This document shows, piece after piece, positions 21,512-29,932 of a DNA stretch of 64,000 nucleotides. Location of the stretch: positions 1,736,001 through 1,800,000 of the forward strand of contig NZ_JAXCLX010000001.1 in assembly GCF_034044635.1 (NCBI RefSeq), read 5' to 3'. The notes beneath the pieces were generated by a model that saw nothing but the letters and a program-made list of their open reading frames with translations, was not told where the DNA came from and did no database searches. The position numbers and the translations under genes are program-made. The first letter of the stretch is position 1. Each line of letters opens with the position of its first letter. This DNA is from Dongia rigui (lineage in GTDB: Bacteria; Pseudomonadota; Alphaproteobacteria; Dongiales; Dongiaceae).

Positions 21512-21564
21512 GTCGCTTCAACCGGCAAAGTCTCACGATCAGCGGTATTTGGGAGAAGAATGAA

Positions 21565-22806
21565 ATGACAACCCCGATCACGGTCCCCGCCCTTGGCGAA
21601 TCAGTCTCGGAAGCGACGATCGCCAAATGGATGAAGAATGTCGGCGACCCCGTCAAAAAGGACGAGGCGCTGGTCGAGCTTGAAACCGACAAGGTGACCG
21701 TGGAGGTCTTTGCCAGTGCCGCCGGCACGCTGGGTGAAATCAGCGCACCGGCCGGCACCACCGTCAATGTCGGCGCCGTCATCGGTTCGATCGCCGCCGG
21801 CGGTGCCGCCGCGGCACCGGCGGCCAAATCGACCGTCGCAGCCGCCGCCCCGGCACCAGCCGTGAAAGCCGCCGCACCGACCGCCAATGGCGACGACCGC
21901 CTTTCCCCCGCCGTGAAGAAGCTGGTGGATGAGAGCGGCGTCAATCCTGGCGCCATTGCCGGTACGGGCAAAGACGGGCGTCTTACCAAGGGCGACGTGC
22001 TGGAGCATCTTGAGAAGCAGAAAGCGGCGCCGGCTGCGGCACCAGTCGCCGCGCGACCGGCCCCTGCCCCGGCGCCGGTTGTGCCGCACGTTCCGCGCAA
22101 CCTCACCGAGCGCGAAGAGCGCGTGCCGATGTCGCGCCTGCGCCGCCGTATCGCCGAGCGTCTGAAGCAGGCCCAGAACACTGCCGCCATCCTCACCACC
22201 TTCAACGAGGTGGATATGACGGCCGTGATGGCCTTGCGCGATCGCTACAAGGAAGGCTTCGAGAAGAAGCACAAGGTGAAGCTGGGCTTCATGTCCTTCT
22301 TCGTGAAGGCTGCCCTGCAGGCTCTGAAGGAAATCCCCGCCGTCAATGCCGAGATCGACGGCGACGACCTCATCTACAAGAACCATTACGATATCGGCGT
22401 CGCCGTTGGCACCGAGCAGGGCCTGGTCGTGCCGGTCTTGCGCAATGTGGATGCGCTGAGCTTTGCCGAGATCGAATCCGGCATCACCGAGCTTGGCAAG
22501 CGCGCCCGCGACGGCAAGCTCTCCATCGAGGACCTCACCGGCGGCACCTTCACCATCTCGAACGGCGGCACCTACGGCTCGCTGATGTCGACGCCGATCA
22601 TCAACCCGCCGCAATCGGGCATCCTCGGCATGCACAAGATCCAGCAGCGCCCGATGGTGGTCGACGGCAAGATCGAGGCGCGGCCGATGATGTATCTGGC
22701 CCTCTCCTACGACCATCGCATCATCGATGGGCGCGAGGCGGTCACCTTCCTGGTGCGCATCAAGGAATGCCTCGAGGATCCGCAGCGCCTGCTCATCGAG
22801 CTCTAA
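21565..22806 (+). CDS. sucB: Dihydrolipoyllysine succinyltransferase (2-oxoglutarate dehydrogenase E2)
   Basis: Core acyltransferase of the complex, 413 residues. It has one lipoyl domain with the lipoylated Lys in [13 protein letters not shown] (about residue 43), an Ala/Pro-rich flexible linker (about 80-110), an E3/E1-binding domain [20 protein letters not shown], a second Ala/Pro linker, and the catalytic domain ending with the [12 protein letters not shown] active-site His-Asp motif. GGGAGAAG precedes the ATG. It is followed seven bases later by the C39-like peptidase gene, so the two are likely co-translated. Confidence 0.97.
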   Translation: MTTPITVPALGESVSEATIAKWMKNVGDPVKKDEALVELETDKVTVEVFASAAGTLGEISAPAGTTVNVGAVIGSIAAGGAAAAPAAKSTVAAAAPAPAVKAAAPTANGDDRLSPAVKKLVDESGVNPGAIAGTGKDGRLTKGDVLEHLEKQKAAPAAAPVAARPAPAPAPVVPHVPRNLTEREERVPMSRLRRRIAERLKQAQNTAAILTTFNEVDMTAVMALRDRYKEGFEKKHKVKLGFMSFFVKAALQALKEIPAVNAEIDGDDLIYKNHYDIGVAVGTEQGLVVPVLRNVDALSFAEIESGITELGKRARDGKLSIEDLTGGTFTISNGGTYGSLMSTPIINPPQSGILGMHKIQQRPMVVDGKIEARPMMYLALSYDHRIIDGREAVTFLVRIKECLEDPQRLLIEL

Positions 22807-22812
22807 CAGCCG

Positions 22813-23508
22813 ATGGCGCGCGCAACGAAGGCCAAGGCAAAGGCGGCTGCCGCGAAGAAATCAAAGCGGCAGCGACTGCCCTATTACAACCAGTCGACCG
22901 ATTTCACCTGTGGTGCTGCCTCGCTGCTGATGGCGATGAAGGGGCTTGATCCGGAGACCCCCTTCGACCGCCTTCATGAACTGCAGGTCTGGCGCGAGGC
23001 GAACACGGTCTATATGGGCAAGGGACATGCCGGATCGTCGCCCTATGGCATCGCGCTTGCCGCCTGGCGGCGCGGCTTCGTGCCGGAGATCTGGCTGAGC
23101 CACAAAGGCGCCATCCTGCTCGACTATCAAGCGCGTGACGATTGGCGCAAGGCCGGCAAGCTGGTGCAGGAGGCGGACGCCGCCGAGGTTGCCGAACTCG
23201 GCCTGCCGATCACGACGCGCAAATGGGGCGTCGCTGATCTTGCCGCCGCCCGTGCTGGTGGCGCCGTACCCATCGTGCTGGTGACGACCAAGCCATTCCA
23301 CGGCGACAACACGCCGCATTGGCTGGTCTTTGCGGGCGCCGACGATAAAAATGTGTATCTGAACGATCCCTGGATCTCGCGCGACAAGGGCCAGACCGCG
23401 CGTACCCAGACCGGCCGTGCTGCAAGCCATGCGGCTTTCATCGACATGTCCAAATATGGCAAGCGCCAGGAGCGCGCCGTGGTCCTCATCCGGGGACCGC
23501 ATCTCTAG
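22813..23508 (+). CDS. C39-like (DUF3335-type) peptidase domain protein
   Basis: A 231-residue papain-like fold protein inserted between sucB and lpd. After a very basic Ala/Lys tail (residues 1-21), it has the block LPYYNQSTDFTCGAASLLMA with the presumed nucleophile C33. The family-typical stretch ELQVWREANTVYMGKGHAG follows, then GIALAAWRRGFVPEIW. H169 (NTPHWLVFAG) and D185 (YLNDPW) complete a Cys-His-Asp triad. I recognise it as the DUF3335/peptidase C39 family, whose better known members are fused to a GNAT domain and linked to RimK-type ligases. No substrate is known. Its place in the oxoglutarate dehydrogenase operon is unexplained. Confidence 0.8.
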   Translation: MARATKAKAKAAAAKKSKRQRLPYYNQSTDFTCGAASLLMAMKGLDPETPFDRLHELQVWREANTVYMGKGHAGSSPYGIALAAWRRGFVPEIWLSHKGAILLDYQARDDWRKAGKLVQEADAAEVAELGLPITTRKWGVADLAAARAGGAVPIVLVTTKPFHGDNTPHWLVFAGADDKNVYLNDPWISRDKGQTARTQTGRAASHAAFIDMSKYGKRQERAVVLIRGPHL

Positions 23509-23549
23509 ACAGCAAGTGAACGGGCGTCCGGCCCGAAGGGAGTAAGGTT

Positions 23550-24953
23550 ATGGCGGAAGAAGCATTCGATCTCGTCGTCATTGGTGGTGGTCCGGGCGGC
23601 TATGTCTGCGCCATCAAGGCGGCGCAATTGGGGCTCAAAGTGGCCTGCGTGGAGAAGCGCGGCGCGCTGGGCGGCACCTGCCTCAATGTCGGCTGCATTC
23701 CCTCGAAGGCCCTTCTGGCTTCGTCCGAGAAATTCGAGGAAGCCGGCCATCATCTGGCGCTCCATGGCATCAAGGTCGACAAGGTCGCGCTCGATCTCCC
23801 CACCATGATGGGCCGCAAGGACAAGGTGGTGGGCGAACTCACCAAGGGCATCGAGTTCCTGTTCAAGAAAAACAAGGTGACCTATCTCAAAGGTGCAGGC
23901 GCTTTGCTGGGCGGCGGCAAGGTGCAGGTGACGGGCGAGGCCAATCAGACGGTCAGTGCCAAGAGCATCGTCATTGCGACCGGTTCCGATTCCACGCCCT
24001 TGCCCGGCCTCACCATCGACGAGAAGAAGATCGTGACCTCGACCGGCGCCCTGGCGCTGGAAAAGGTGCCGGAGCACATGGTCGTCATCGGCGGCGGCGT
24101 CATCGGCCTGGAACTCGGCTCGGTCTGGCGGCGTCTCGGCGCCAAGGTTACCGTGATCGAGTTCCTCGAGCGCATCATCCCGACGACGGATGGCGAGATC
24201 GCCACCCAGTTCCAGAAGATCCTCACCAAGCAGGGCATCGAGTTCCGCCTCGGCCAGAAGGTGACCGGGGCCAAGACCAAAGGGGCCAAGATCGACCTCT
24301 CCGTCGAACCCGCCACGGGTGGTGCCGCTGAAACCGTGACCGCCGATGTCGTGCTCGTTTCGGTTGGCCGCCGCCCCTATACTGAAGGCCTCGGCCTGGA
24401 GAAGGCGGGGGTCAAGCTCGACGAGCGTGGCCGTGTCGCCGTCGACCGTCATTTCCAGACCAATGTCCCCGGCATCTATGCCATCGGCGATGTCATCGTC
24501 GGCCCGATGCTGGCCCATAAGGCCGAGGAGGAAGGCGTTGCCTTGGCCGAACAGCTCGCCGGCCAGAAGGGCCACGTGAATTACGACACCTGCCCCAGCA
24601 TCGTCTATACGGCGCCGGAACTGGCTTCGGTCGGGAAGACCGAGGAAGAATTGAAGGCTGCCGGCATCGAGTACAAGGTCGGCAAGTTCCCCTTCAGCGT
24701 CAATTCGCGCGCCAAGGCTGCGGGCGATACCGATGGGCAGGTGAAGCTGCTGGCCGATGCCAAGACCGACCGCCTGCTCGGCGCCCATATCGTGGGGCCG
24801 GGGGCCGGGACGTTGATCCATGAATGCGTGATGGCGATGGAATTCCAGGGATCGGCCGAGGATGTGGCGCGCGCCTTCCACGGCCACCCGACCCACAACG
24901 AAGCCATCAAGGAAGCGGCGATGGCCGTCGGCGGCAAGCCGATTCATATGTAA
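23550..24953 (+). CDS. lpd: Dihydrolipoyl dehydrogenase (E3)
   Basis: FAD-dependent enzyme that reoxidises dihydrolipoyl groups of 2-oxoacid dehydrogenase complexes, 467 residues. It opens with the FAD dinucleotide-binding motif VVIGGGPGGYVCAIKAAQLG, followed by the redox disulfide GGTCLNVGCIPSKALL. The NAD-binding motif is MVVIGGGVIGLELGSVWRRLG, and the dimer-interface catalytic His-Glu lies in HGHPTHNEAIKEA. GGGAGTAAGG lies upstream. As the last suc-operon gene it probably serves this complex, though E3 can be shared with others. Confidence 0.97.
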   Translation: MAEEAFDLVVIGGGPGGYVCAIKAAQLGLKVACVEKRGALGGTCLNVGCIPSKALLASSEKFEEAGHHLALHGIKVDKVALDLPTMMGRKDKVVGELTKGIEFLFKKNKVTYLKGAGALLGGGKVQVTGEANQTVSAKSIVIATGSDSTPLPGLTIDEKKIVTSTGALALEKVPEHMVVIGGGVIGLELGSVWRRLGAKVTVIEFLERIIPTTDGEIATQFQKILTKQGIEFRLGQKVTGAKTKGAKIDLSVEPATGGAAETVTADVVLVSVGRRPYTEGLGLEKAGVKLDERGRVAVDRHFQTNVPGIYAIGDVIVGPMLAHKAEEEGVALAEQLAGQKGHVNYDTCPSIVYTAPELASVGKTEEELKAAGIEYKVGKFPFSVNSRAKAAGDTDGQVKLLADAKTDRLLGAHIVGPGAGTLIHECVMAMEFQGSAEDVARAFHGHPTHNEAIKEAAMAVGGKPIHM

Positions 24954-24958
24954 CGCGC

Positions 24959-24990
24959 GGGCGCCGGCGGACGAAACGCTGCCGGCGCCC
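24959..24990 (+). other. GC-rich hairpin after lpd
   Basis: GGGCGCCGGC (24959-24968) pairs perfectly with 24981-24990 across 12 bases. No T-tract follows, so it may stabilise the mRNA end or terminate weakly. Confidence 0.5.
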
Positions 24991-25019
24991 GATGCAGCCC
25001 CCCCAACGAGGACGTCGAC

Positions 25020-26888
25020 GTGAGCGAGGACGTCAAGGCCCGGATCGATGCGTTGCTGGAGGAGGCGGATGCCGCCTTTGAGAGCGGCCATGCCCGGACC
25101 CTCAGCCTCACGCAAAAGGCGCTGGCCCTGGCTGTCGAGGCCGACGATGAGGGCTTGATTGCCGCCTGCCGGCTGGAATGCGCCCGACAGCAGCGTGTCA
25201 TGTGCCAATACGCCGACGCGCTCGACAACCTCGAAGCCTGCCACGGCTTCTTCGTGCGTTGCGGCGACCGGCAGCGCGAAGGCATCGTCCTGCGGACCTA
25301 TGCCGCAATCTATGACGAGGTGGGCCTCTTCGACGAGGCGCTGGAGAGCAACCAGCAGGCCCACGCCCTGTTCGAGGAAACCGGCGATATCTTTTTCCGG
25401 GCCATCTGTTTTGAGGACACCGGCAACATCATGCGCCGGCGCGGCTATCACGACGAAGCCATCGCCGCCTTCGAGAATGGCCTTGCCTTGCTCGACGAAT
25501 TGCCGCCGGGACCGGCCGTCACACGCTCGCGCGCGCATCTGGGCTGCGGCCTGCTCGATGCCTGCATCGAGGCGGGTGAGGATGCGCGCGTCCTGTCGAC
25601 CGTCGGCAGCGTGCTGGAACTGGTCTGCGCCATCGGTAACGGCAATCTGGAGGCGTTCTGCCACAGCATGGCGGCGCTGGCCCAGGCGCGCAATGGCGAC
25701 GGGGCGGCAAGCCTTGCTACCGCCGCAGTCGCGCGTCATGCGCTGGCCCGTGCCGAATCGCCCTATGAGCGCGTCAGCTGTTTGATGCATCTCGGCCGCG
25801 CCCGCGATGCGCTGGGCGATTTCGCCCAGGCCCAGGCCTTGGTGACCGAGGCCCTGGAGACGGCCATCGCCGCCGGCATCCAGGACCTGACGCTGAAATG
25901 CCATACCGAGCTGGCGCGGATCTGCGAGCGCGCGGGCGCCATTGCCACGGCGTTGGCGCATCTCAAGGCCCTGCGGCAGCTCGAATCGAGTCTCGTCGCC
26001 AGCCAGACGGATATCCGGCTCGACCGCCTGCGGCTCGAGGTGGACCGCGAACGCATAAGGCACAGTGAGGCCGAGCGGGTGCGCCAGGAACTGGAACGTC
26101 AGGTTGCCGCCCGCACCCTGGAACTCCGTATCGCCAAGGAAACCGCCGAGCGCGCCAACCGCACCAAGAGCATGTTCCTTGCCAATATGAGCCACGAACT
26201 GCGCACGCCCCTCAATGCCATCAACGGCTATTCCGAGGCGATGGCGATGGAGCTGTTCGGCAAAATCGGCGAGCAGCGCTATGTCGAATACGCCAACAAC
26301 ATCTGGCGCAGCGGCCAGCATTTGCTATCGCTGATCAATTCCGTGCTCGACCTTTCCAAGGTCGAAGCCGGGCGCATGGAACTGCAGCTCGAGCATTTCT
26401 CTTTGCGCGGCCTCATCAACGACACGCTGGCCTTGGTTCAGGTGCAGGCCGATCAGAGCGGCCTTGCTTTGATTGCCGACGATGTTGCCGATGCCGACCT
26501 CTGGGCCGATCCGCGGGCCCTGAAACAGGTTCTGGTCAACCTCATCGGCAATGCCTTGAAATTCACCCCGGCGGGGGGCGAGATCCGCGTCAGCGCCAGC
26601 GCGTTCCGCGACGGCGCGGAAATCAGCGTCGCCGATACCGGGATCGGCATCGCGGAAGCGGACATCCCGCGTGCCCTCACTGTTTTCGGGCAGCTCGACA
26701 ATGCCTATGCCAGGCGCCATGACGGTTCCGGCCTGGGGCTGCCGCTGGCGAAATCCCTGATCGACCTGCATGGCGGCACACTCGATATCACGTCGAAGCC
26801 TGGCCAGGGCACCAAGGTGACGATCCGATTGCCGCAGGGCGGGAACTTGCCCGATGGCGGGCTCAGCTCGCGTGCAGGTAACGTTTGA
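25020..26888 (+). CDS. Soluble TPR-type sensor histidine kinase
   Basis: Cytosolic two-component kinase of 622 residues starting at a GTG. Residues 1-330 are helical repeats resembling TPR/MalT-type units (GLFDEALESNQQAHALFEE) and likely bind a protein or ligand. A charged coiled coil spans about 330-385. The HisKA box is NMSHELRTPLNAINGY with phospho-acceptor H392. The ATPase domain shows N-box LVNLIGNALKFTP, G1 VADTGIGIAEAD and G2 GSGLGLPLAKSL. There is no membrane segment and no response regulator next to it, so it is an orphan kinase. Its last 26 coding bases overlap the 3' end of the convergent GH5 gene. Confidence 0.9.
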   Translation: MSEDVKARIDALLEEADAAFESGHARTLSLTQKALALAVEADDEGLIAACRLECARQQRVMCQYADALDNLEACHGFFVRCGDRQREGIVLRTYAAIYDEVGLFDEALESNQQAHALFEETGDIFFRAICFEDTGNIMRRRGYHDEAIAAFENGLALLDELPPGPAVTRSRAHLGCGLLDACIEAGEDARVLSTVGSVLELVCAIGNGNLEAFCHSMAALAQARNGDGAASLATAAVARHALARAESPYERVSCLMHLGRARDALGDFAQAQALVTEALETAIAAGIQDLTLKCHTELARICERAGAIATALAHLKALRQLESSLVASQTDIRLDRLRLEVDRERIRHSEAERVRQELERQVAARTLELRIAKETAERANRTKSMFLANMSHELRTPLNAINGYSEAMAMELFGKIGEQRYVEYANNIWRSGQHLLSLINSVLDLSKVEAGRMELQLEHFSLRGLINDTLALVQVQADQSGLALIADDVADADLWADPRALKQVLVNLIGNALKFTPAGGEIRVSASAFRDGAEISVADTGIGIAEADIPRALTVFGQLDNAYARRHDGSGLGLPLAKSLIDLHGGTLDITSKPGQGTKVTIRLPQGGNLPDGGLSSRAGNV

Positions 26889-27870
26889 GGAAAGCGCCCC
26901 AGGGCGTCAGCGACCGTCCGTCTGAATTGCGCAAGGATGGGCCATAGGCGACGTTCCAGCACCAGCCCGTATAGGACAGCTTGTACCGTTCCAGCAGCGC
27001 CACGAACGGTTCGCCGAAGCTTTTCGCCGTGCCGGCCCAATGTTCTGACGACCCCGGCTCGAAGCCCCATTCGGTGACAATCACCGCGTGATTGTCGGCG
27101 AGCCTTTCCAGGCCCGGCTCATGGGGCGCCAAGTCGCCGCCCGGGTAGACGTGCCAGATATAGGCCGTATTGGGATCGGATAGCGGGTATTCGGCGATGC
27201 CGCTCAAGTCAAAGGCCCAATGCGATCCGGCGGCAAGGATGACATTGCTGTTGCCCTGGCCGCGGATGAGATGGGTCAGCTGCTGCCAGAAAGGCTGCAG
27301 CGCGCGCCAACTTGCACCATCGCCCAGCAGCTGCTCGGCAGCGCCGGAAACCGGCTCGTTCCACAATTCAAAAAGGATGTCGTCGTCCTTGAACGTGCTG
27401 GCGACCGCGCGCCAGAAATCGAGCGCCAGGGACATGCGTGTGTCGTACCAATCCGTGGTCGTCTTGTCGCTGGCCACGAATTTGTCCTGCGCATAGCCAT
27501 CCGGCCAGCCGATCGCGTGATAATCGATAATGACGTAAAGTCCGGCCGACCGCGCCCATTCGACATGCTGCGTGAGGCGTGCGAGCGCCCCCACCGAATC
27601 GTCGCGCCAGGAACCGGGATGGATGGAAAGTCGCACGGCATTGGCGCCCCAATCGCGCGCGATCTCGGGATAGGGATTCTCATCGGCAGGCAGATCGCCG
27701 ACATCGCCCATGGCGATGCCTTTGAGGCGCAGGATCTCGCCGCCATCGACGAAATGGGGCCCACGCACGTCCAGCGCCATCGCCGGCACCGCCGGGATAC
27801 CACAGAGCACCAGCCAGGCCACCAATGCCCAATGGGTTGGTGGTGCCCAAAGGGTTCGTGGCCGCCTCAT
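26863..27870 (-). CDS. Secreted glycoside hydrolase family 5 protein (cellulase-like)
   Basis: Exported (beta/alpha)8 retaining glycosidase of 335 residues. A signal peptide covers about residues 1-32 (LVLCGIPAVPAMA). GH5 landmarks are RLKGIAMGDVGD, NAVRLSIHPGSW (conserved Arg), VIIDYHAIGW, the acid/base ELWNEP (E172), HVYPGG and the nucleophile VTEWGF (E267). It probably cleaves a beta-glucan or related polysaccharide in the periplasm. The ATG overlaps the stop of the upstream sensor kinase gene (ATGA), implying coupled expression. It ends inside the convergent kinase gene. The substrate cannot be assigned from sequence. Confidence 0.88.
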   Translation of the reverse strand: MRRPRTLWAPPTHWALVAWLVLCGIPAVPAMALDVRGPHFVDGGEILRLKGIAMGDVGDLPADENPYPEIARDWGANAVRLSIHPGSWRDDSVGALARLTQHVEWARSAGLYVIIDYHAIGWPDGYAQDKFVASDKTTTDWYDTRMSLALDFWRAVASTFKDDDILFELWNEPVSGAAEQLLGDGASWRALQPFWQQLTHLIRGQGNSNVILAAGSHWAFDLSGIAEYPLSDPNTAYIWHVYPGGDLAPHEPGLERLADNHAVIVTEWGFEPGSSEHWAGTAKSFGEPFVALLERYKLSYTGWCWNVAYGPSLRNSDGRSLTPWGAFLKRYLHAS

Positions 27871-29339
27871 CCTGCACCGTCACCAGCGGCGCCGATCTCC
27901 CGCGGCAGCACCAGGGTCACCGATACGCCACCCGCCTCGCGCCGCTCCAGGCTCAAAGTACCGCCGAGGAATTGGGCAAGGCGCCGGCTCAGCGACAGGC
28001 CCAGGCCGAACCCGCCCTGCACCTGGGTCAAGACCTGCGCCTTGGTGCCGAAGGGTTCAAAGATGTCGGCAAGGTCCGCTTCGGCGACGCCAATCCCGTC
28101 ATCGGCGATGGTGAAGGCGACATGACCCGCATCCCTGATCGTGCAGTCGAGCCACACATGCCCGCCCGGCCGGTTGTAGCGAATGGCGTTGTCGGTGACG
28201 TTGCGCAGGATCTGGCGCAGGAAGCGCACGTCGCTGACGATATGCGCAAGTTCGCTGCTGAGCGGCGCCACCACGACGCTGACCTGCGCCGCCGCTGCGG
28301 CAGGGGCAAGGTCACGCACGATTGCCGCCAGCAGGTGCTGTGGCGCGATCATGTCCGGATTGATGGTGACCTTGCCGCTGTCGACGCGCACATACTCAAG
28401 GATGTTGTCGATGCCCTGCAGCAGATGCCGGCCGGATTCGAGAATGTCGCCGGCATAGTGGGCATAGCGCTTGTCACCCAGGGCGCCCAGCCGTTCCTCG
28501 GCGATCATCTCGGAAAAACCGATGATGGCATTGAGCGGCGTCTTCAGATGATGGCTCATCGACATCAGCAGGCGCGTGCGCGCCTGGGCCGAGGCGCTGA
28601 GGCTTGCCATCTTGGTGCTCATCTCAAGATTCATGTGGTGGGCGCGCTCCATGTCCCGGGCGCCCAGCCAGATCGCCACCAGCAGGCCGGCATAGCCGAT
28701 GCCGACGATGACCACGATCAGCACCATCTCCAGGATCAACGCCTGACGGAATGCGCTCTCGCGCTCGGTGACGTCGCTATAGAGTTCGAACAATCCCAGC
28801 ATCTGCTTCCGGTCGGGATCGGCGAAGATCGGCACATAGCTAGCCACCACATAGCGATCGGTCAGGGGTCCGCGCAGAGCGTTGATCTTTGCACGGTAGG
28901 TCTGGTCGGTGTGCTGGGTATGGTCACGAAAGGCCCGTTCAAAGCCATCGTCGTCGCTGTCGCCCACCTCACCGATCTCCTCGGCATTGGTCGAATAGAT
29001 GAGCACACCGCGCGCATCGAACAGCTTGACCTTGAGCAGATTTGACGCTGGATCGATATGTTCGAAGGCTCCATCCAACGTGGCGCGGATGGCGTGGAGG
29101 ATCGGCGCGTGTTCGGATTCGTCGGCCGTCACCAGGATCGCCTTGACATGGTCGCGCGTCAGGAAGGCGAGAATATTGGCGAGGCTTTCATTATAATCGG
29201 CGACCGACTGCTTGATGTCGCGCTGTTCGATGTAATAGTGGATGGGTGCCACCAGTGCCGCCGACAGCAGCATGATCGCGGCACCGGTGACGGCGAAACG
29301 GCGCACCAGGCGCGTGGTGGCGGCACGGGATTGCGGCAA
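27867..29339 (-). CDS. Membrane sensor histidine kinase with periplasmic domain
   Basis: 490 residues. TM1 is about residues 15-34 and TM2 about 203-226, enclosing a ~165-residue periplasmic sensor domain with a PAS/Cache-like segment (VKLFDARGVLIYSTNAEEIG). The HisKA box reads MSMSHHLKTPLNAIIGFSEM with H263 as acceptor and His instead of Glu next to it. ATPase motifs are LRNVTDNAIRYNRPGG, IADDGIGVAEADL and GGFGLGLSLSRRL. No response regulator is nearby. Position between the GNAT/LtaS-like genes and the GH5 gene suggests that it senses an envelope or glucan-related signal. It overlaps the GH5 start by four bases. Confidence 0.9.
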   Translation of the reverse strand: MPQSRAATTRLVRRFAVTGAAIMLLSAALVAPIHYYIEQRDIKQSVADYNESLANILAFLTRDHVKAILVTADESEHAPILHAIRATLDGAFEHIDPASNLLKVKLFDARGVLIYSTNAEEIGEVGDSDDDGFERAFRDHTQHTDQTYRAKINALRGPLTDRYVVASYVPIFADPDRKQMLGLFELYSDVTERESAFRQALILEMVLIVVIVGIGYAGLLVAIWLGARDMERAHHMNLEMSTKMASLSASAQARTRLLMSMSHHLKTPLNAIIGFSEMIAEERLGALGDKRYAHYAGDILESGRHLLQGIDNILEYVRVDSGKVTINPDMIAPQHLLAAIVRDLAPAAAAAQVSVVVAPLSSELAHIVSDVRFLRQILRNVTDNAIRYNRPGGHVWLDCTIRDAGHVAFTIADDGIGVAEADLADIFEPFGTKAQVLTQVQGGFGLGLSLSRRLAQFLGGTLSLERREAGGVSVTLVLPREIGAAGDGAG

Positions 29340-29382
29340 GACGATCCTCTTCAGCGCTCCGGTTCACGCCATTAAACCCTGC

Positions 29383-29877
29383 TTAGCCGCGTTGTTCCAG
29401 CCCCGGCAGGTCGAGATACATCCAGTCGAGATCGGCCACCAGCCGCCCGCCAATGGCCTGATAGAAATCGAAGGCCAGCCGATTGGGACGATAAACCGCC
29501 CATAACAAAGATTGCGCCCCGTTTGCCGCGGCGCTAGCTGCCGCCGCTGCCATCAGCGCCCGGCCGGCTCCACTGCGCCGGATGGCCGGCCGCACCCAGA
29601 GGTCGATGATGACTTCAATCCGCATGCCGCGATCGACATCGTAATTGGGTGACAGCAGGATATAGCCCAGTGCCTGGCCGTTCCTCTCGGCGATGAAGCC
29701 GCGAAAGGCCGGATGCGGGCCGAATCCGTCCTCGAGGTATTTCTCGGCCGTGAAATTGTGCTGCCAGGTATCGCCGAGGGAGATGAGATAGGCGCCGAAT
29801 TCCAGCACCATCTCCTGGACGATGTCGACGTCGGCCGCGCTGAGCGCCCGAACCGCCACGTTCGGATTCGCTTTCAT
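29383..29877 (-). CDS. GNAT family N-acetyltransferase
   Basis: Cytosolic acetyl-CoA-dependent acyltransferase of 164 residues. The acetyl-CoA binding A motif is DLWVRPAIRRSGAGRALMAA, preceded by the beta4 strand MRIEVII and followed by SLLWAVYRPNRLAFDFYQ (motif B). The start at 29877 gives the normal GNAT opening VAVRALSAADVDIV; the frame extends upstream into the LtaS-like gene region but without family character. It is 55 bases downstream of an LtaS-like gene and 43 bases upstream of the sensor kinase on the same strand. The acceptor substrate is unknown; context suggests a sugar or envelope precursor. Confidence 0.85.
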   Translation of the reverse strand: MKANPNVAVRALSAADVDIVQEMVLEFGAYLISLGDTWQHNFTAEKYLEDGFGPHPAFRGFIAERNGQALGYILLSPNYDVDRGMRIEVIIDLWVRPAIRRSGAGRALMAAAAASAAANGAQSLLWAVYRPNRLAFDFYQAIGGRLVADLDWMYLDLPGLEQRG

Positions 29878-29932
29878 GCGCCGACCTGTGCCTCGTTCCG
29901 TTGTCTGTGCCGGTTTTTGCAACCGGCCCCGT

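Noticed and set aside
23505-26321. A 938-codon open frame on the minus strand
   Set aside because: It lies opposite lpd and the histidine kinase, which have complete motifs. High GC makes long antisense frames common, and its product has no recognisable domain.
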